Below are positions 1 through 9,164 of a DNA stretch of 64,000 bases, in pieces (position 1 is the stretch's first letter; every line of letters begins with the position of its first letter). The notes beneath the pieces are model-generated. The model ran no database searches. It was given only the letters and a program-made list of their open reading frames with translations, and was not told where the DNA came from. Source of the stretch: Polaribacter sp. L3A8 (GTDB lineage: Bacteria > Bacteroidota > Bacteroidia > Flavobacteriales > Flavobacteriaceae). Location of the stretch: NCBI RefSeq assembly GCF_009796785.1, contig NZ_CP047026.1, forward strand, positions 2,006,001-2,070,000. The letters run 5' to 3'. The position numbers and the translations under genes were made by a program.

Positions 1-110
1 ACAATAGCTGGGTTTAAACCTAAAGTTCTTACTCTAAATGCTTCTTCTTTGTTTTTATCAATAGCAATCCAATCTGCTTTTGTAGAACCTCCATCTGCAA
101 TTAAAATCAT
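1..110 (-). CDS. BadF/BadG-type ATPase / N-acetylglucosamine kinase-like protein, N-terminal fragment
   Basis: Only the first 36 codons are in the window; the gene continues off the left edge. Reading leftward from the ATG at 108-110 the protein begins MILIADGGSTKADW, which is the phosphate-1 motif (DGGSTKxxW) of the ASKHA-fold BadF/BadG/BcrA/BcrD ATPase family. In Bacteroidota this start usually belongs to an N-acetylglucosamine kinase-like protein. It is divergent from the phosphatase gene at 265 and has its own -33/-7 promoter just upstream. Substrate cannot be decided from this fragment. Confidence 0.75.
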   Translation of the reverse strand, partial: MILIADGGSTKADWIAIDKNKEEAFRVRTLGLNPAI

Positions 111-127
111 AATTATTTTGTTTTACT

Positions 128-159
128 CAAAGATATCACAAGTAAAACTCCTATACAAT
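128..159 (-). promoter_or_regulatory. Bacteroidota-type promoter for the BadF/kinase-like gene
   Basis: On the minus strand a TTG at about 157-159 is followed after 20-21 bases by TATCTTTG (128-135), matching the Bacteroidota -33 TTG and -7 TAnnTTTG boxes. The -7 box ends 18 bases before the ATG. Confidence 0.55.
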
Positions 160-240
160 AGTAAAACAATTTTCAATCGTTTTCGTATTAAATATTTCTT
201 TTGATTATAGATAAGATTAAAAGAAAACATTAAATTATTG

Positions 241-248
241 TAAATTTG
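241..248 (+). promoter_or_regulatory. Probable -7 box of the tyrosine phosphatase gene
   Basis: TAAATTTG fits the Bacteroidota -7 consensus and lies 16 bases upstream of the ATG at 265, so the mRNA leader would be very short. I see no convincing -33 box, so this is tentative. Confidence 0.4.
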
Positions 249-264
249 TATCAAATAAAATGAT

Positions 265-1002
265 ATGATCTTTTTTAAAAAGAAACAAATTGCTTTAAAT
301 AATTTTTTTCCAAATAATTTTGTAGATATTCATTCACATTTTCTTCCAGGAATTGATGATGGTGCCAAAAATTTAGATAATTCTATTGAATTGATTTCTA
401 AAATGGCTTCATACGGAATAAAAAACATCATAACTACTCCGCATGTATTGGGTGATGTTTATCAAAACTCTTCAGAAACTATAAAAAGTAAATTAGAAGA
501 AGTAAAAGCAGCGCTTAAAAAAAGAAATATAACGGATGTTACTATAAGAGCTGCAGCAGAATATATGATGGATGAACAATTCTCTGAACTTTTAGAAAAG
601 AATGATATTCTTACTTTGAAAGACAAGTATGTACTTGTTGAAATGTCTTATTTCAGTGCACCAATTAACCTTTATGAAATCTTATTTGAAATTCAAGTTA
701 AGGGTTATAAACCTGTATTGGCACATCCAGAACGTTATAATTTTCTCCATACGAATATCGATAATTATTATAAGCTTAAAAAAGCAGGATGCTTGTTTCA
801 GTTAAACTTATTGTCTCTAACCGAACAATATGGAAAAGGAGTACAGAAAATGTCTGAAAAGCTTTTAAAAGAAAACCTATATGATTTTGTTGGAACAGAC
901 ACTCACCACAAAAATCATTTAGAATTACTTAAAAAAATTGGTACTAAAAAGAACTTAGAAAAAATTAAACATCTTTTAGAGAACAACAACAAGTTTATAT
1001 AA
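265..1002 (+). CDS. CpsB/CapC/YwqE-type tyrosine-protein phosphatase
   Basis: 245-residue PHP-fold metal-dependent phosphotyrosine phosphatase, expected to act in the cytoplasm and dephosphorylate the tyrosine cluster of the Wzc-type kinase. The metal-binding signature DIHSHFLPGIDDGA lies at about residues 21-34, TTPH at about 57-60 and LAHPER at about 153-158; a late GTDTHH supplies further ligands. Length is normal for the family. It converges on the kinase gene at 1033-3429 rather than sharing its operon, and the two share one bidirectional terminator. ATG 265 is the first usable start; an ATG at 260 runs straight into a stop. Confidence 0.88.
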   Translation: MIFFKKKQIALNNFFPNNFVDIHSHFLPGIDDGAKNLDNSIELISKMASYGIKNIITTPHVLGDVYQNSSETIKSKLEEVKAALKKRNITDVTIRAAAEYMMDEQFSELLEKNDILTLKDKYVLVEMSYFSAPINLYEILFEIQVKGYKPVLAHPERYNFLHTNIDNYYKLKKAGCLFQLNLLSLTEQYGKGVQKMSEKLLKENLYDFVGTDTHHKNHLELLKKIGTKKNLEKIKHLLENNNKFI

Positions 1003-1034
1003 AAAAAAGCATCCAAAATAGATGCTTTTTTTTT
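1001..1034. terminator. Bidirectional rho-independent terminator
   Basis: An A-tract plus GCATC, a 7-base loop, then GATGC plus a T-tract form a stem of about 13 bp that works on both strands. It sits between the convergent phosphatase and kinase genes and overlaps both stop codons. Confidence 0.8.
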
Positions 1035-3429
1035 AACTTAAAATTCTTTTATACCAAGGTTTCTTAACATCCTCGACATAACCATTTCCGTAGCCATAGC
1101 CGTAACCATAGCCATAACCATAGCCTCTAGTCATATCTGTATCATTTAAAACGATAGCCATATTTGGTAATTTCTTTTCGTTGTATAATGTTTGTACTAT
1201 ATTAAGCATACGCTTATCTAAATAATTTGCTCTAGATACATATAAAAACATATCTGCATATTTAGAAACTAATAGCGTATCCGTAACTAGGTTTACAGGA
1301 GCAGTATCCACTATAATATAATCGTAATCTTTTTTAACTTGGTCGAATAACTCTTTAATTTTACCCGTTAAAAGTAATTCCGCAGGGTTTGGAGGTATTA
1401 CACCAGATGCAATAATATCTAATCCTTTAATTTCAGGAATAGAAAATTTAACATCATTTAAAGATAACTTATCGTTTGTAATATAATTTGTAATTCCTTT
1501 TCGTTCAGGAATCCCTAGGTACTCTGTAACTTTAGGCGCTCTAAGATCCATCCCCATCAGTAAAACTTTTTTATTAGATAAAGAAAGAGCCGCTGCAAGG
1601 TTAATCGAAATGAAAGATTTCCCTTCGCCACTTGTAGTAGACGTAATAAATATTGTCTTACCTAAATCACTATCTTTATGATTAGACAACATAAAATCTA
1701 AATTCGTTCTAATCAAACGAAAAGCCTCTGCTGTACTTGTTCTTGAATCATTACCGATAACAATTTTCTCATTTGTTTCAGAATGAGGTACATCCCCTAA
1801 AAAAGGAACTGTTGTTAACTCTTCTATATCCTTACGAGTATGAATCTTTGTATCTAATAAATTTTTAACATAAAGAATTATAAAAGGGATTATAAGACCA
1901 ATTAGCAAAGCTCCAAGATAAATAATATTTCTTTTAGGAGAAACTGGATTATTAGAACCATAGGCAACATCAATAATTTTTGCATTTGGAACTGTTACCG
2001 CTAGTGATATTGCTGTTTCCTCTTTTTTCTTTAATAAATAAGAGTATAAACCAGAAATTATTTCTTGTTCTCGTTCAATATCTATATATCCTCTTTCTAA
2101 AGAAGGGATTGCCGAAACTTTACTATTTATTCTATCAACTTCCTTATTAATTTGATCATATTGTGTTTTTAATGAAGTAATTAAGTTTGAAATACTATTT
2201 TTTAAGTTTATTTTTAAGGAGTTTATTTCTTTTTGATATTGCATTATTTGAGGGTTTTTAGACCCCGCATTTACACTTAATCGATTTTTAAAAACCACTA
2301 ATTCATTATAGGCTTTAATAGACTGAGAAATAGAACCTTCAGAAAACCCTAAATTCTGAGGTAATGTTTCGTCTTTATTCGATTGTTTGTTTATATTTTC
2401 TAAAACACTCTCAGCAATAGTTAATTCAGTTTTAATCTCAATTAAATTCTGATTATTTGTTGAGGCAGTTTGTAAAGCCAACTCCCCCTCACCTGAAAGA
2501 CCTGAAATATTATTATCCGTCTTAAATTTCTTGACTCTATCTTGTATAGAATTTAAATCTTTACCAATTGTAAATAACCTTTCATCAATAAAATTTTTAG
2601 TTTTTTGTGAAATTTCATTTTTATCCTTGATGGCATCTAAATTATATTGAGTCACTAACTCATTTAAAAAATCTTCGGCTTTTTCTTTAACAGGATGTAT
2701 AAAAGACAATTTTAAAACACTAGAATTTTTGTCTACTGAACTAATGCTTAAAATAGAACGATACCCATCAATCACTTTTGATTTCTTATAAAGAGAAACA
2801 AAAACTGTAGTACTCTCTTTAAATTGAAATTTATTTCTTTTTACTACTCTAAAATCACCAATACCAGAACTAATAACTTCATCAAAAGAATGCGTAGAGA
2901 TCAAATTATCTTCGACATCTTTTAATTCAAATTTATCAGATGATACAATGTTCACACTAAAGGAGGTGTCTTTATCTTTTTTTAAGAGTTCATCATCCTT
3001 CGATTCAAATAAAATCTTAATTAAATTTTCACCATAGCTTTCCGTTTTTTTAACTCTTCCTTGAGAAAAATAAATCATCGTTAAATTTAACGTATCTACC
3101 ACCGTCCCAATAATTTTTCTAGACTTTAATATCTCAACTTCATTATCCGTATTATTTACAGATCCACCACCTACAATCCCCATATCTTTAAAGGCCTCTA
3201 GTTCTTTAGAAATACCCGACTTTTGATTGTCTTTAATCAGTATTGAAGTCGTTGCACGATACTTAGGTGTTGTATATCTTAAAAAAATGAAAGCACCTAT
3301 TAGTGAGATAATAATTCCTAAAACAAACCACTTCCAATGAAACATATATTTTTCAAGTTCTTCTCGAATATCTAAAGTACCTGAATCGTCATTCGAATTA
3401 AAAGCAGATTTTTCTTTATGTATTTGCAT
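1033..3429 (-). CDS. wzc: Wzc-type polysaccharide co-polymerase / BY-family tyrosine autokinase
   Basis: 798-residue inner-membrane protein that controls capsule chain length and export by cycles of autophosphorylation. Membrane segments at about 33-50 and 502-521 enclose a periplasmic Wzz/GNVR region with predicted coiled coil (about 270-450). The cytoplasmic BY-kinase domain has the oligomerisation motif EAFRLIRTNL (568-577), Walker A TSTTSGEGKS (596-605), Walker A' LLMGMDLR (623-630) and Walker B YIIVDTAPV (704-712). The tyrosine cluster is an alternating Gly-Tyr tract at about 769-784. The Wza-like gene lies 3 bases upstream, giving the usual export pair. The Gly-Tyr tract is unusually regular. 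Confidence 0.93.
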   Translation of the reverse strand: MQIHKEKSAFNSNDDSGTLDIREELEKYMFHWKWFVLGIIISLIGAFIFLRYTTPKYRATTSILIKDNQKSGISKELEAFKDMGIVGGGSVNNTDNEVEILKSRKIIGTVVDTLNLTMIYFSQGRVKKTESYGENLIKILFESKDDELLKKDKDTSFSVNIVSSDKFELKDVEDNLISTHSFDEVISSGIGDFRVVKRNKFQFKESTTVFVSLYKKSKVIDGYRSILSISSVDKNSSVLKLSFIHPVKEKAEDFLNELVTQYNLDAIKDKNEISQKTKNFIDERLFTIGKDLNSIQDRVKKFKTDNNISGLSGEGELALQTASTNNQNLIEIKTELTIAESVLENINKQSNKDETLPQNLGFSEGSISQSIKAYNELVVFKNRLSVNAGSKNPQIMQYQKEINSLKINLKNSISNLITSLKTQYDQINKEVDRINSKVSAIPSLERGYIDIEREQEIISGLYSYLLKKKEETAISLAVTVPNAKIIDVAYGSNNPVSPKRNIIYLGALLIGLIIPFIILYVKNLLDTKIHTRKDIEELTTVPFLGDVPHSETNEKIVIGNDSRTSTAEAFRLIRTNLDFMLSNHKDSDLGKTIFITSTTSGEGKSFISINLAAALSLSNKKVLLMGMDLRAPKVTEYLGIPERKGITNYITNDKLSLNDVKFSIPEIKGLDIIASGVIPPNPAELLLTGKIKELFDQVKKDYDYIIVDTAPVNLVTDTLLVSKYADMFLYVSRANYLDKRMLNIVQTLYNEKKLPNMAIVLNDTDMTRGYGYGYGYGYGYGNGYVEDVKKPWYKRILS

Positions 3430-3432
3430 TTT

Positions 3433-4197
3433 TTATCTTGTTAGTAAAGAAACTATAGTAATAATAAGTCCTGTAACTGAAATGAATAAACTAGTGTTTG
3501 AATTTGATGATGCTGATTGAATTCTTGCTTTATTATGTTCTACATAGACTACATCATTTTGTTGTAAATAGAAAACCGGAGAAGTCAATGTTTTATTGGA
3601 TAATAAATTTACCTTATACTTTACTTTTTTATTATTTTCTTCTCTAATTACCATCACATTGTCTCTACGTCCAGAAATATTTAAATCCCCAGCTAAACCT
3701 ATAGCATCTAAGATACTTACTCTTTCATTTGGTATGGTAAAAGTACCTGGATTTTTCACATCTCCATACACGGTTACTTTAAAATTGGCTATACTGATAT
3801 TTATTGTTGGGTTGTCTATATAGTCCGGTGATAATTTATCCTTTAACATCTTAAAAGCCTCTTCTCTAGAGAGACCGCCTAATTTTAATTTCCCAAAAAT
3901 AGGGAAATCTATTTCTCCTTTACTGTCTATTAAATAAGTCTGTTGTTTAGCCGTACCTGTAGCTAAACCTGTCGTGCTAAAAGATACTGCTGGTAAATTA
4001 AAAGGTATAGCCGCCTCAACATCAACTGATGAAATTGTTATTTGTAGTAAATCATCTGGTTTAAAAATAGTCTTAAAATTATTACTTACAGCACTTTGTT
4101 CAATCTCATCAAATTGAAAATAGGCAATATCCTTGTTAGAAACACAAGAAGATGTTATCAATATTAAAAAAAGGATTGTTATTTTAACTTTAATCAT
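3433..4197 (-). CDS. wza: Wza-type polysaccharide export lipoprotein
   Basis: 254-residue outer-membrane export lipoprotein. The signal peptide ends in a lipobox with the lipidated Cys at residue 18 (ITSSC). A Poly_export domain (about 40-130, with the typical DDLLQITISS) is followed by one SLBB-like domain (about 145-215), and a hydrophobic helix ends the protein (about 236-254). It is shorter than E. coli Wza (about 380 residues), as is common in Bacteroidota. It is followed after 3 bases by the tyrosine kinase, its expected partner in the trans-envelope complex. Confidence 0.9.
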   Translation of the reverse strand: MIKVKITILFLILITSSCVSNKDIAYFQFDEIEQSAVSNNFKTIFKPDDLLQITISSVDVEAAIPFNLPAVSFSTTGLATGTAKQQTYLIDSKGEIDFPIFGKLKLGGLSREEAFKMLKDKLSPDYIDNPTINISIANFKVTVYGDVKNPGTFTIPNERVSILDAIGLAGDLNISGRRDNVMVIREENNKKVKYKVNLLSNKTLTSPVFYLQQNDVVYVEHNKARIQSASSNSNTSLFISVTGLIITIVSLLTR

Positions 4198-4222
4198 TTA
4201 TGCTTTTTTTTTTGCAAAAATA

Positions 4223-6136
4223 CTATTTTATTTTAACTTCAGAATTTTTTACATCTAATATTTCAAATTCAGAATTATTAGAAACATATTCTGGCACCAA
4301 TTCTTTCATTAATTTTACAAGGTCACTATTGTTTAAGCTGTTAAAGTTAAGTGCCAAATCATCAATTTTCATTTTAACAATAGAATTGTCTAACTTTTGC
4401 GTTTTTGCAATCATTATTTTATCATGATAAGTCTTGGTGGTGTTTTCTCCATCAGCCAACAATTCTTCATATAATTTTTCTCCAGGTCTTAACCCAGTAA
4501 TTTTAATATCGATATCTTCAGGGTAATTCAATCCAGATAAATAAATCATTCTTTTTGCTATTTCAAAAATTTTAACAGATTTCCCCATATCAAAAATATA
4601 AATCTCACCACCTTTCCCCATGGTACCCGCTTCTAAAACTAAACTACAGGCTTCTGGTATGGTCATAAAATATCTTGTAATTTTTTTATGCGTAACTGTT
4701 AAAGGTCCTCCATTTTCTATTTGTCTTTTAAACAACGGAATTACAGAACCATTAGACCCTAAAACATTACCAAACCTTGTAATTGTAAATTTGGTTTTTT
4801 TAGCGTTTTTACTAACACTACTAATGTATAATTCTGCAATTCTTTTAGAAGCCCCCATTACATTTGTTGGGTTTACAGCTTTATCTGTAGAAATCATCAC
4901 AAACCGATCTATTTTGTATTCAATAGATAAATCTGCTAAATTTTTTGTTCCTAAAACATTCACTTTAATTGCTTCGTAAGGAGACTTTTCCATCAAAGGA
5001 ACATGCTTATACGCTGCCGCGTGAAAAACTCTTTTGGGCTTGTATTTTTTAAAGATACGTTCTACTTTAAATCGATCTCTAACATCCGATACAATGGCTA
5101 CAAAATTGGTAATTCCTTTCTGAATTAACTCTTGCTGTAAATCGTATAAAGGCGACTCTGCTTGATCTATTAACACAATTAACTTACAGTTATACAAACT
5201 TAATTGTCTAGAAATCTCACTACCTATAGACCCTGCTGCTCCTGAGACCAATACCACTTGGTTGTCTACTTCTCTTTGTACAATAGGATTATCTATAATA
5301 ATGGGTGCTCTATCTAATAAGTCCTCAATTTTAATTTGTCTAATTTGATTTGCATTTAAATCACCATCAATCCATTTAGATAAAGGAGGTACAATTTTTA
5401 CATCAATATCTAAATCTATAAACTTATCTGTAATGGCTAATAATCTATTGGGCTTGATATTTTGAATAGAAATAATTACCTCATCTACAGCGTGTTTTTC
5501 TATAAACTTTTTTGTAATTATATTTGGATTAAAAATCTTTACTCTATCAATTTTTTTTCCTATTTTATTTTTGTTATCATCTATAAACCCAATAACATCA
5601 TAATTGTTTTTTTTGTCTCTATTTAAAGCACTAAAAGCAATAATACCAGAATCTCCTGCTCCATAAATAAGTACATTATGTATGGCATCTAACTCTGTAG
5701 ATAGTACTTCTATAAAAGCTTTAAAAATAAATCTACTTAAAATAAGCACCAAAGCAGTTACTAAGTAATGAATGATAATTATTGACTTTGGTATGTAAAA
5801 AGAATCTATTACCTTAAAAAAAACATTAAAAGTAACTGCCAAAAGAAGCAATAAACATAATAAAGTACTAGCTATAAAAACATTAAAAGCATCTCGAACT
5901 CCCGTATGTCTAATAATACCTTTATAAGACCCTACTGTTAAAAAACTTAAAACAGCAAAAATCAACACAACGGGCATTTGTGCTAATACGTTAGAAACAT
6001 TAAAATTAAAGCTAACATTGAATCGAATAAAATAAGCGATAAAAAAAGAAACGAATACTAAAAATAAATCTATAAAAAAAACTACCCATTTAGAAGCATA
6101 TTTATCTAACGTTCTTAACACAAAATTTCTTATCAT
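4223..6136 (-). CDS. Membrane-bound nucleoside-diphosphate-sugar 4,6-dehydratase (WbpM/PglF/CapD type)
   Basis: 637 residues. Four membrane segments (about 18-140), a linker domain with a first Rossmann motif (VLIYGAGDSG, 155-164) and an SDR catalytic domain with the NAD motif GAAGSIGSE (299-307). The catalytic stretch STDKAVNPTNVMGASKR (416-432) is that of WbpM, PglF and FlaA1-type UDP-GlcNAc 4,6-dehydratases, which use Met/Lys in place of the usual Tyr/Lys pair. Product is probably UDP-4-keto-6-deoxy-GlcNAc, feeding the aminotransferase at 6166 or the reductase at 8240. WbpM with WbpV- and WbpL-like genes nearby recalls the Pseudomonas O-antigen QuiNAc/FucNAc route. Confidence 0.9.
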   Translation of the reverse strand: MIRNFVLRTLDKYASKWVVFFIDLFLVFVSFFIAYFIRFNVSFNFNVSNVLAQMPVVLIFAVLSFLTVGSYKGIIRHTGVRDAFNVFIASTLLCLLLLLAVTFNVFFKVIDSFYIPKSIIIIHYLVTALVLILSRFIFKAFIEVLSTELDAIHNVLIYGAGDSGIIAFSALNRDKKNNYDVIGFIDDNKNKIGKKIDRVKIFNPNIITKKFIEKHAVDEVIISIQNIKPNRLLAITDKFIDLDIDVKIVPPLSKWIDGDLNANQIRQIKIEDLLDRAPIIIDNPIVQREVDNQVVLVSGAAGSIGSEISRQLSLYNCKLIVLIDQAESPLYDLQQELIQKGITNFVAIVSDVRDRFKVERIFKKYKPKRVFHAAAYKHVPLMEKSPYEAIKVNVLGTKNLADLSIEYKIDRFVMISTDKAVNPTNVMGASKRIAELYISSVSKNAKKTKFTITRFGNVLGSNGSVIPLFKRQIENGGPLTVTHKKITRYFMTIPEACSLVLEAGTMGKGGEIYIFDMGKSVKIFEIAKRMIYLSGLNYPEDIDIKITGLRPGEKLYEELLADGENTTKTYHDKIMIAKTQKLDNSIVKMKIDDLALNFNSLNNSDLVKLMKELVPEYVSNNSEFEILDVKNSEVKIK

Positions 6137-6165
6137 TATTTCAAGGTTCTAGTTTGTTGACAAAT

Positions 6166-7272
6166 CTACAAAATTTTCTTTACTGATGTTAAAATTCTCT
6201 CTAAATCATTTCTATTCAGATTAGACCCAGATGGTAAACATACCCCATTATTAAAAAGACTTTCTGCTATTTTAGTCCCATAATAAGGGTACTTCTTAAA
6301 AACAGGCTGTAAATGCATCGGTTTCCATAAAAATCTACTTTCAATGTTATTTTTGTTAAACATTGCCATAAGTGTGTGCTTAGTAAAAACAGTGTTTTCT
6401 CCATCAATTTTGATACAACTTAGCCAATGGTTTGAACAAAAATCTCCCGAAGGTTCTTTTAATAGTGTAATATTGCTAAATTTAATGAAATATTTTTTAT
6501 AAAAATCATTTACATCTAAACGTCGTTTTAGATACTCTGCTAACTTTTTAAATTCAGAAATACCTATAAAGGCAGCAAAAGAATTCATCCTATAATTAAA
6601 ACCAATTTCTTTATACTGATAGTAATTTACATTTTCCCTTGCCTGCGTTGCATAAAAAATTGCTTTCTGCTTTTCCTCTTCTGTTTTACAAATTAAAACG
6701 CCACCTCCTAAGGTGGTTACAATTTTATTATTATTAAAAGAAAGAATGCCAAAATCACCAAAAGTACCGCATTTTTTTCCTTTATATTCAGAACCTAAGG
6801 CTTCTGCAGCGTCTTCAATTAAAGTAATCTTGTATTTACGAGAAACCGCAACAATTTCATCAATCTTTGCCGGCATTCCGTAGGAATGGACAAAAATAAT
6901 TGCTTTTGGTTTTCTCCCTTTAGCAATCCGATCCTTTATCGCTAGTTCTAATTGCACAGGACACATGTTCCAAGTCTCTTTTTCACTATCAATAAAAATA
7001 GGTGTTGCTTTTTGATATATAATAGGATTTACTGTTGCTACGTATGTGAAAGACTGACATAAAACTTCATCTCCCTCTTCTACTCCACTTAAAATTAAGG
7101 CTAAATGAATGGCAGCAGTACCCGAATTTACTGCAACCACTTTTTTTTCTTTTTTATAAAACGTCTCTAAAGTTTGTTCAAATTGATTGATAAAACTGGT
7201 ATCAACCGAAGAAAAAGGTGTTTTTAAATCAATATCTATAATAGATTCCGATAAAGAAATTTTATGATTCAT
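6166..7272 (-). CDS. DegT/DnrJ/EryC1/StrS-family PLP aminotransferase
   Basis: 368-residue sugar aminotransferase. EDAAEALGS (153-161) carries the Asp contacting the PLP ring nitrogen, and Lys183 in SFNNNK is the Schiff-base lysine; GGG follows as expected. Next to a 4,6-dehydratase it most likely makes a UDP-4-amino-4,6-dideoxy-GlcNAc, as PglE and related enzymes do. No NeuD/PglD-type acetyltransferase is found in the window, so the amine may stay free or be modified elsewhere. It overlaps the upstream gene by 11 bases, implying coupled translation. Confidence 0.87.
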   Translation of the reverse strand: MNHKISLSESIIDIDLKTPFSSVDTSFINQFEQTLETFYKKEKKVVAVNSGTAAIHLALILSGVEEGDEVLCQSFTYVATVNPIIYQKATPIFIDSEKETWNMCPVQLELAIKDRIAKGRKPKAIIFVHSYGMPAKIDEIVAVSRKYKITLIEDAAEALGSEYKGKKCGTFGDFGILSFNNNKIVTTLGGGVLICKTEEEKQKAIFYATQARENVNYYQYKEIGFNYRMNSFAAFIGISEFKKLAEYLKRRLDVNDFYKKYFIKFSNITLLKEPSGDFCSNHWLSCIKIDGENTVFTKHTLMAMFNKNNIESRFLWKPMHLQPVFKKYPYYGTKIAESLFNNGVCLPSGSNLNRNDLERILTSVKKIL

Positions 7273-8236
7273 TCTTTAAGGCTACTTTTTTCTGAATCGT
7301 TTTAAAAAGCAAAATATATGCAATTATAAAGCCTACAATTAATCCGAAGAAAATTAAAAATTGACTAGATACGTCTAATGTATAGGTCTTATAGATTACT
7401 AAATTGATTATTATCTGAAGTACTCCATAAATACCCGCAACTTTTAAATGAGACATTTTATATACATCTACCAATTTCTGATAAATATGATGTCTATGTG
7501 CTTCAAAAATACTTTCTTTTGTAAAAAGTTTTCTATACAAGATGGTATTACCTGCATCTGCACCATAAACTATTACTAATAATATGATTAAAGGAGATGA
7601 TAATTTAACTGCAAATAAAAAGCCTAGAAAAAAGACTAACATTCCTACAGCGATACTACCAATATCACCCGCAAAAAAGAGTGCTTTCCTTCTAAAATTA
7701 TAAAACCCAAAAACGATTAAAGACAGTAATGGATATATAATTAAGTTATCATCTACTAAATGTTCGCTCCTATTTATAACAAACAACCCTAATAAAACAC
7801 AGATACTATAAATCCCTGTAATTCCGTTGATGCCATCCATAAAGTTAAACATATTTACAACCCCAATTCCCATAATTAAATAAAAAACAAAAAGGTAAAT
7901 AGGTGTAAACGGAAAACTTACTTGGTATAAAATTAAAAAAACGGCTAAAAACTGAAAAGGAAATCTAATTTTAGAGCTTAATGTATAGATATCATCTAAA
8001 AAGCTAACAATAGAAATTAAAAAAACACCTAATAAAAAATAAGGATACTGGTAATCATTTAGAAAAAAGAACAATAAAATTGAAATAGGAAAAATAATTC
8101 CTCCCCCTCTAACGGTTATTTTTGTGTGAGAACTTCTTTGATTGGGTTTGTCAATAATTTTAAACTTTACCGCTAATTTTAAATAGAGAAAAGAAATGAC
8201 TGCTAATAGTACTAAAATAAAAAAATATTTTTCCAT
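7262..8236 (-). CDS. WecA/WbpL/MraY-family undecaprenyl-phosphate sugar-1-phosphate transferase
   Basis: 324-residue multi-pass membrane enzyme with about ten hydrophobic segments, predicted to start repeat-unit assembly by moving a HexNAc-1-phosphate onto undecaprenyl phosphate. The family signature is visible as NMFNFMDGINGITG near the middle, with AGDIGSIAVG and a HRHHIYQKL loop further on. Its neighbours, a WbpM-like dehydratase and a WbpV-like reductase, make WbpL (QuiNAc/FucNAc-specific) the closest functional model. It is the only initiating transferase I recognise in the locus. Confidence 0.88.
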   Translation of the reverse strand: MEKYFFILVLLAVISFLYLKLAVKFKIIDKPNQRSSHTKITVRGGGIIFPISILLFFFLNDYQYPYFLLGVFLISIVSFLDDIYTLSSKIRFPFQFLAVFLILYQVSFPFTPIYLFVFYLIMGIGVVNMFNFMDGINGITGIYSICVLLGLFVINRSEHLVDDNLIIYPLLSLIVFGFYNFRRKALFFAGDIGSIAVGMLVFFLGFLFAVKLSSPLIILLVIVYGADAGNTILYRKLFTKESIFEAHRHHIYQKLVDVYKMSHLKVAGIYGVLQIIINLVIYKTYTLDVSSQFLIFFGLIVGFIIAYILLFKTIQKKVALKNES

Positions 8237-8239
8237 AAT

Positions 8240-9163
8240 CTAAAATGATGCAATTGTTTTTTGTAAGCCTTTTTCAGCTGACAAAGGTAAGTTTTTTTGC
8301 ATTGCTTTTTTTATCTTTAAATTAGAAACCTCATAATTTTCGGTAAGCTTTTGCAGTCTTTCTGAGTTTATTGGTAATGGTAAAACGTCACCAATTTTAG
8401 CTATTAATTTAACCAAACCTTTAGGTACATTTACTATTTTTGCTTGTTTATTAACAACATCTCCAATAATAGACACTAATTGGTTTGTAGACAAACTCTC
8501 ATCATCTGCAATATTGTAAATACCTGATGCTATATTTGTGTTTTCTATTAATTCATTAATAACAAAACATAAATTATCTACAGAAACAAAAGATCTTTTA
8601 TTTTCATATTTACCAAAAGGATATGGAATTCCTTTGGAAACAAAACTATATAATAAATTTAAGTTTCCTTTATTATTAGGACCATGAATCATACAAGGTC
8701 TTAAAATATAGACTCTTTTGTTGTCAGGAATTTCTTGTGCTAAAATATATGTTTCTGCGGCTAATTTAGATTTTCCATACACCGTAACTGGGTTTGGCTT
8801 TACTTCTTCGGTTAAAAGACCTTCTACTTCGTCTGCAGCAGCTTTTACAGAACTCATGTAAATAAATACTTCACAATCGCTTTGTAAAAACTGATCGAAA
8901 AGTGATTTAGTTAGTTCTGTATTTACTTTATAATACTCAGAATCATCAGATGTTTTTTTTAAATCATGCGCTTTACCAGCCAAATGAATAAAGCTTTTAG
9001 ATTGATTTAGTTTTTCTATATTTAAAGTATCATAACTCAACTCCTCTAAAATTGGAGTTCTAGAAACACCTTTTGTATTCTTACCATTTTGGTTTAAATA
9101 CTTAATAAGATTTATACCAACAAAACCTTTATTCCCTGTTATTATATGCAAGTTCGTATTCAA
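8240..9163 (-). CDS. SDR-family nucleotide-sugar epimerase/reductase (WbpV-like)
   Basis: 307-residue NAD(P)-dependent extended SDR. The dinucleotide loop is TGNKGFVG (9-16), the serine region MSS lies at 103-105 and the catalytic pair is Tyr129/Lys133 (YGKSK). Overall form (HLAGKAHDL, late PLPINSERLQKLT) resembles WbpV/WbiG-type UDP-4-keto-6-deoxy-GlcNAc C4 reductases, fitting its position between the initiating transferase and a GT2 gene. Exact product (QuiNAc or FucNAc) is inference. Confidence 0.82.
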   Translation of the reverse strand: MNTNLHIITGNKGFVGINLIKYLNQNGKNTKGVSRTPILEELSYDTLNIEKLNQSKSFIHLAGKAHDLKKTSDDSEYYKVNTELTKSLFDQFLQSDCEVFIYMSSVKAAADEVEGLLTEEVKPNPVTVYGKSKLAAETYILAQEIPDNKRVYILRPCMIHGPNNKGNLNLLYSFVSKGIPYPFGKYENKRSFVSVDNLCFVINELIENTNIASGIYNIADDESLSTNQLVSIIGDVVNKQAKIVNVPKGLVKLIAKIGDVLPLPINSERLQKLTENYEVSNLKIKKAMQKNLPLSAEKGLQKTIASF

Positions 9164-9164
9164 A

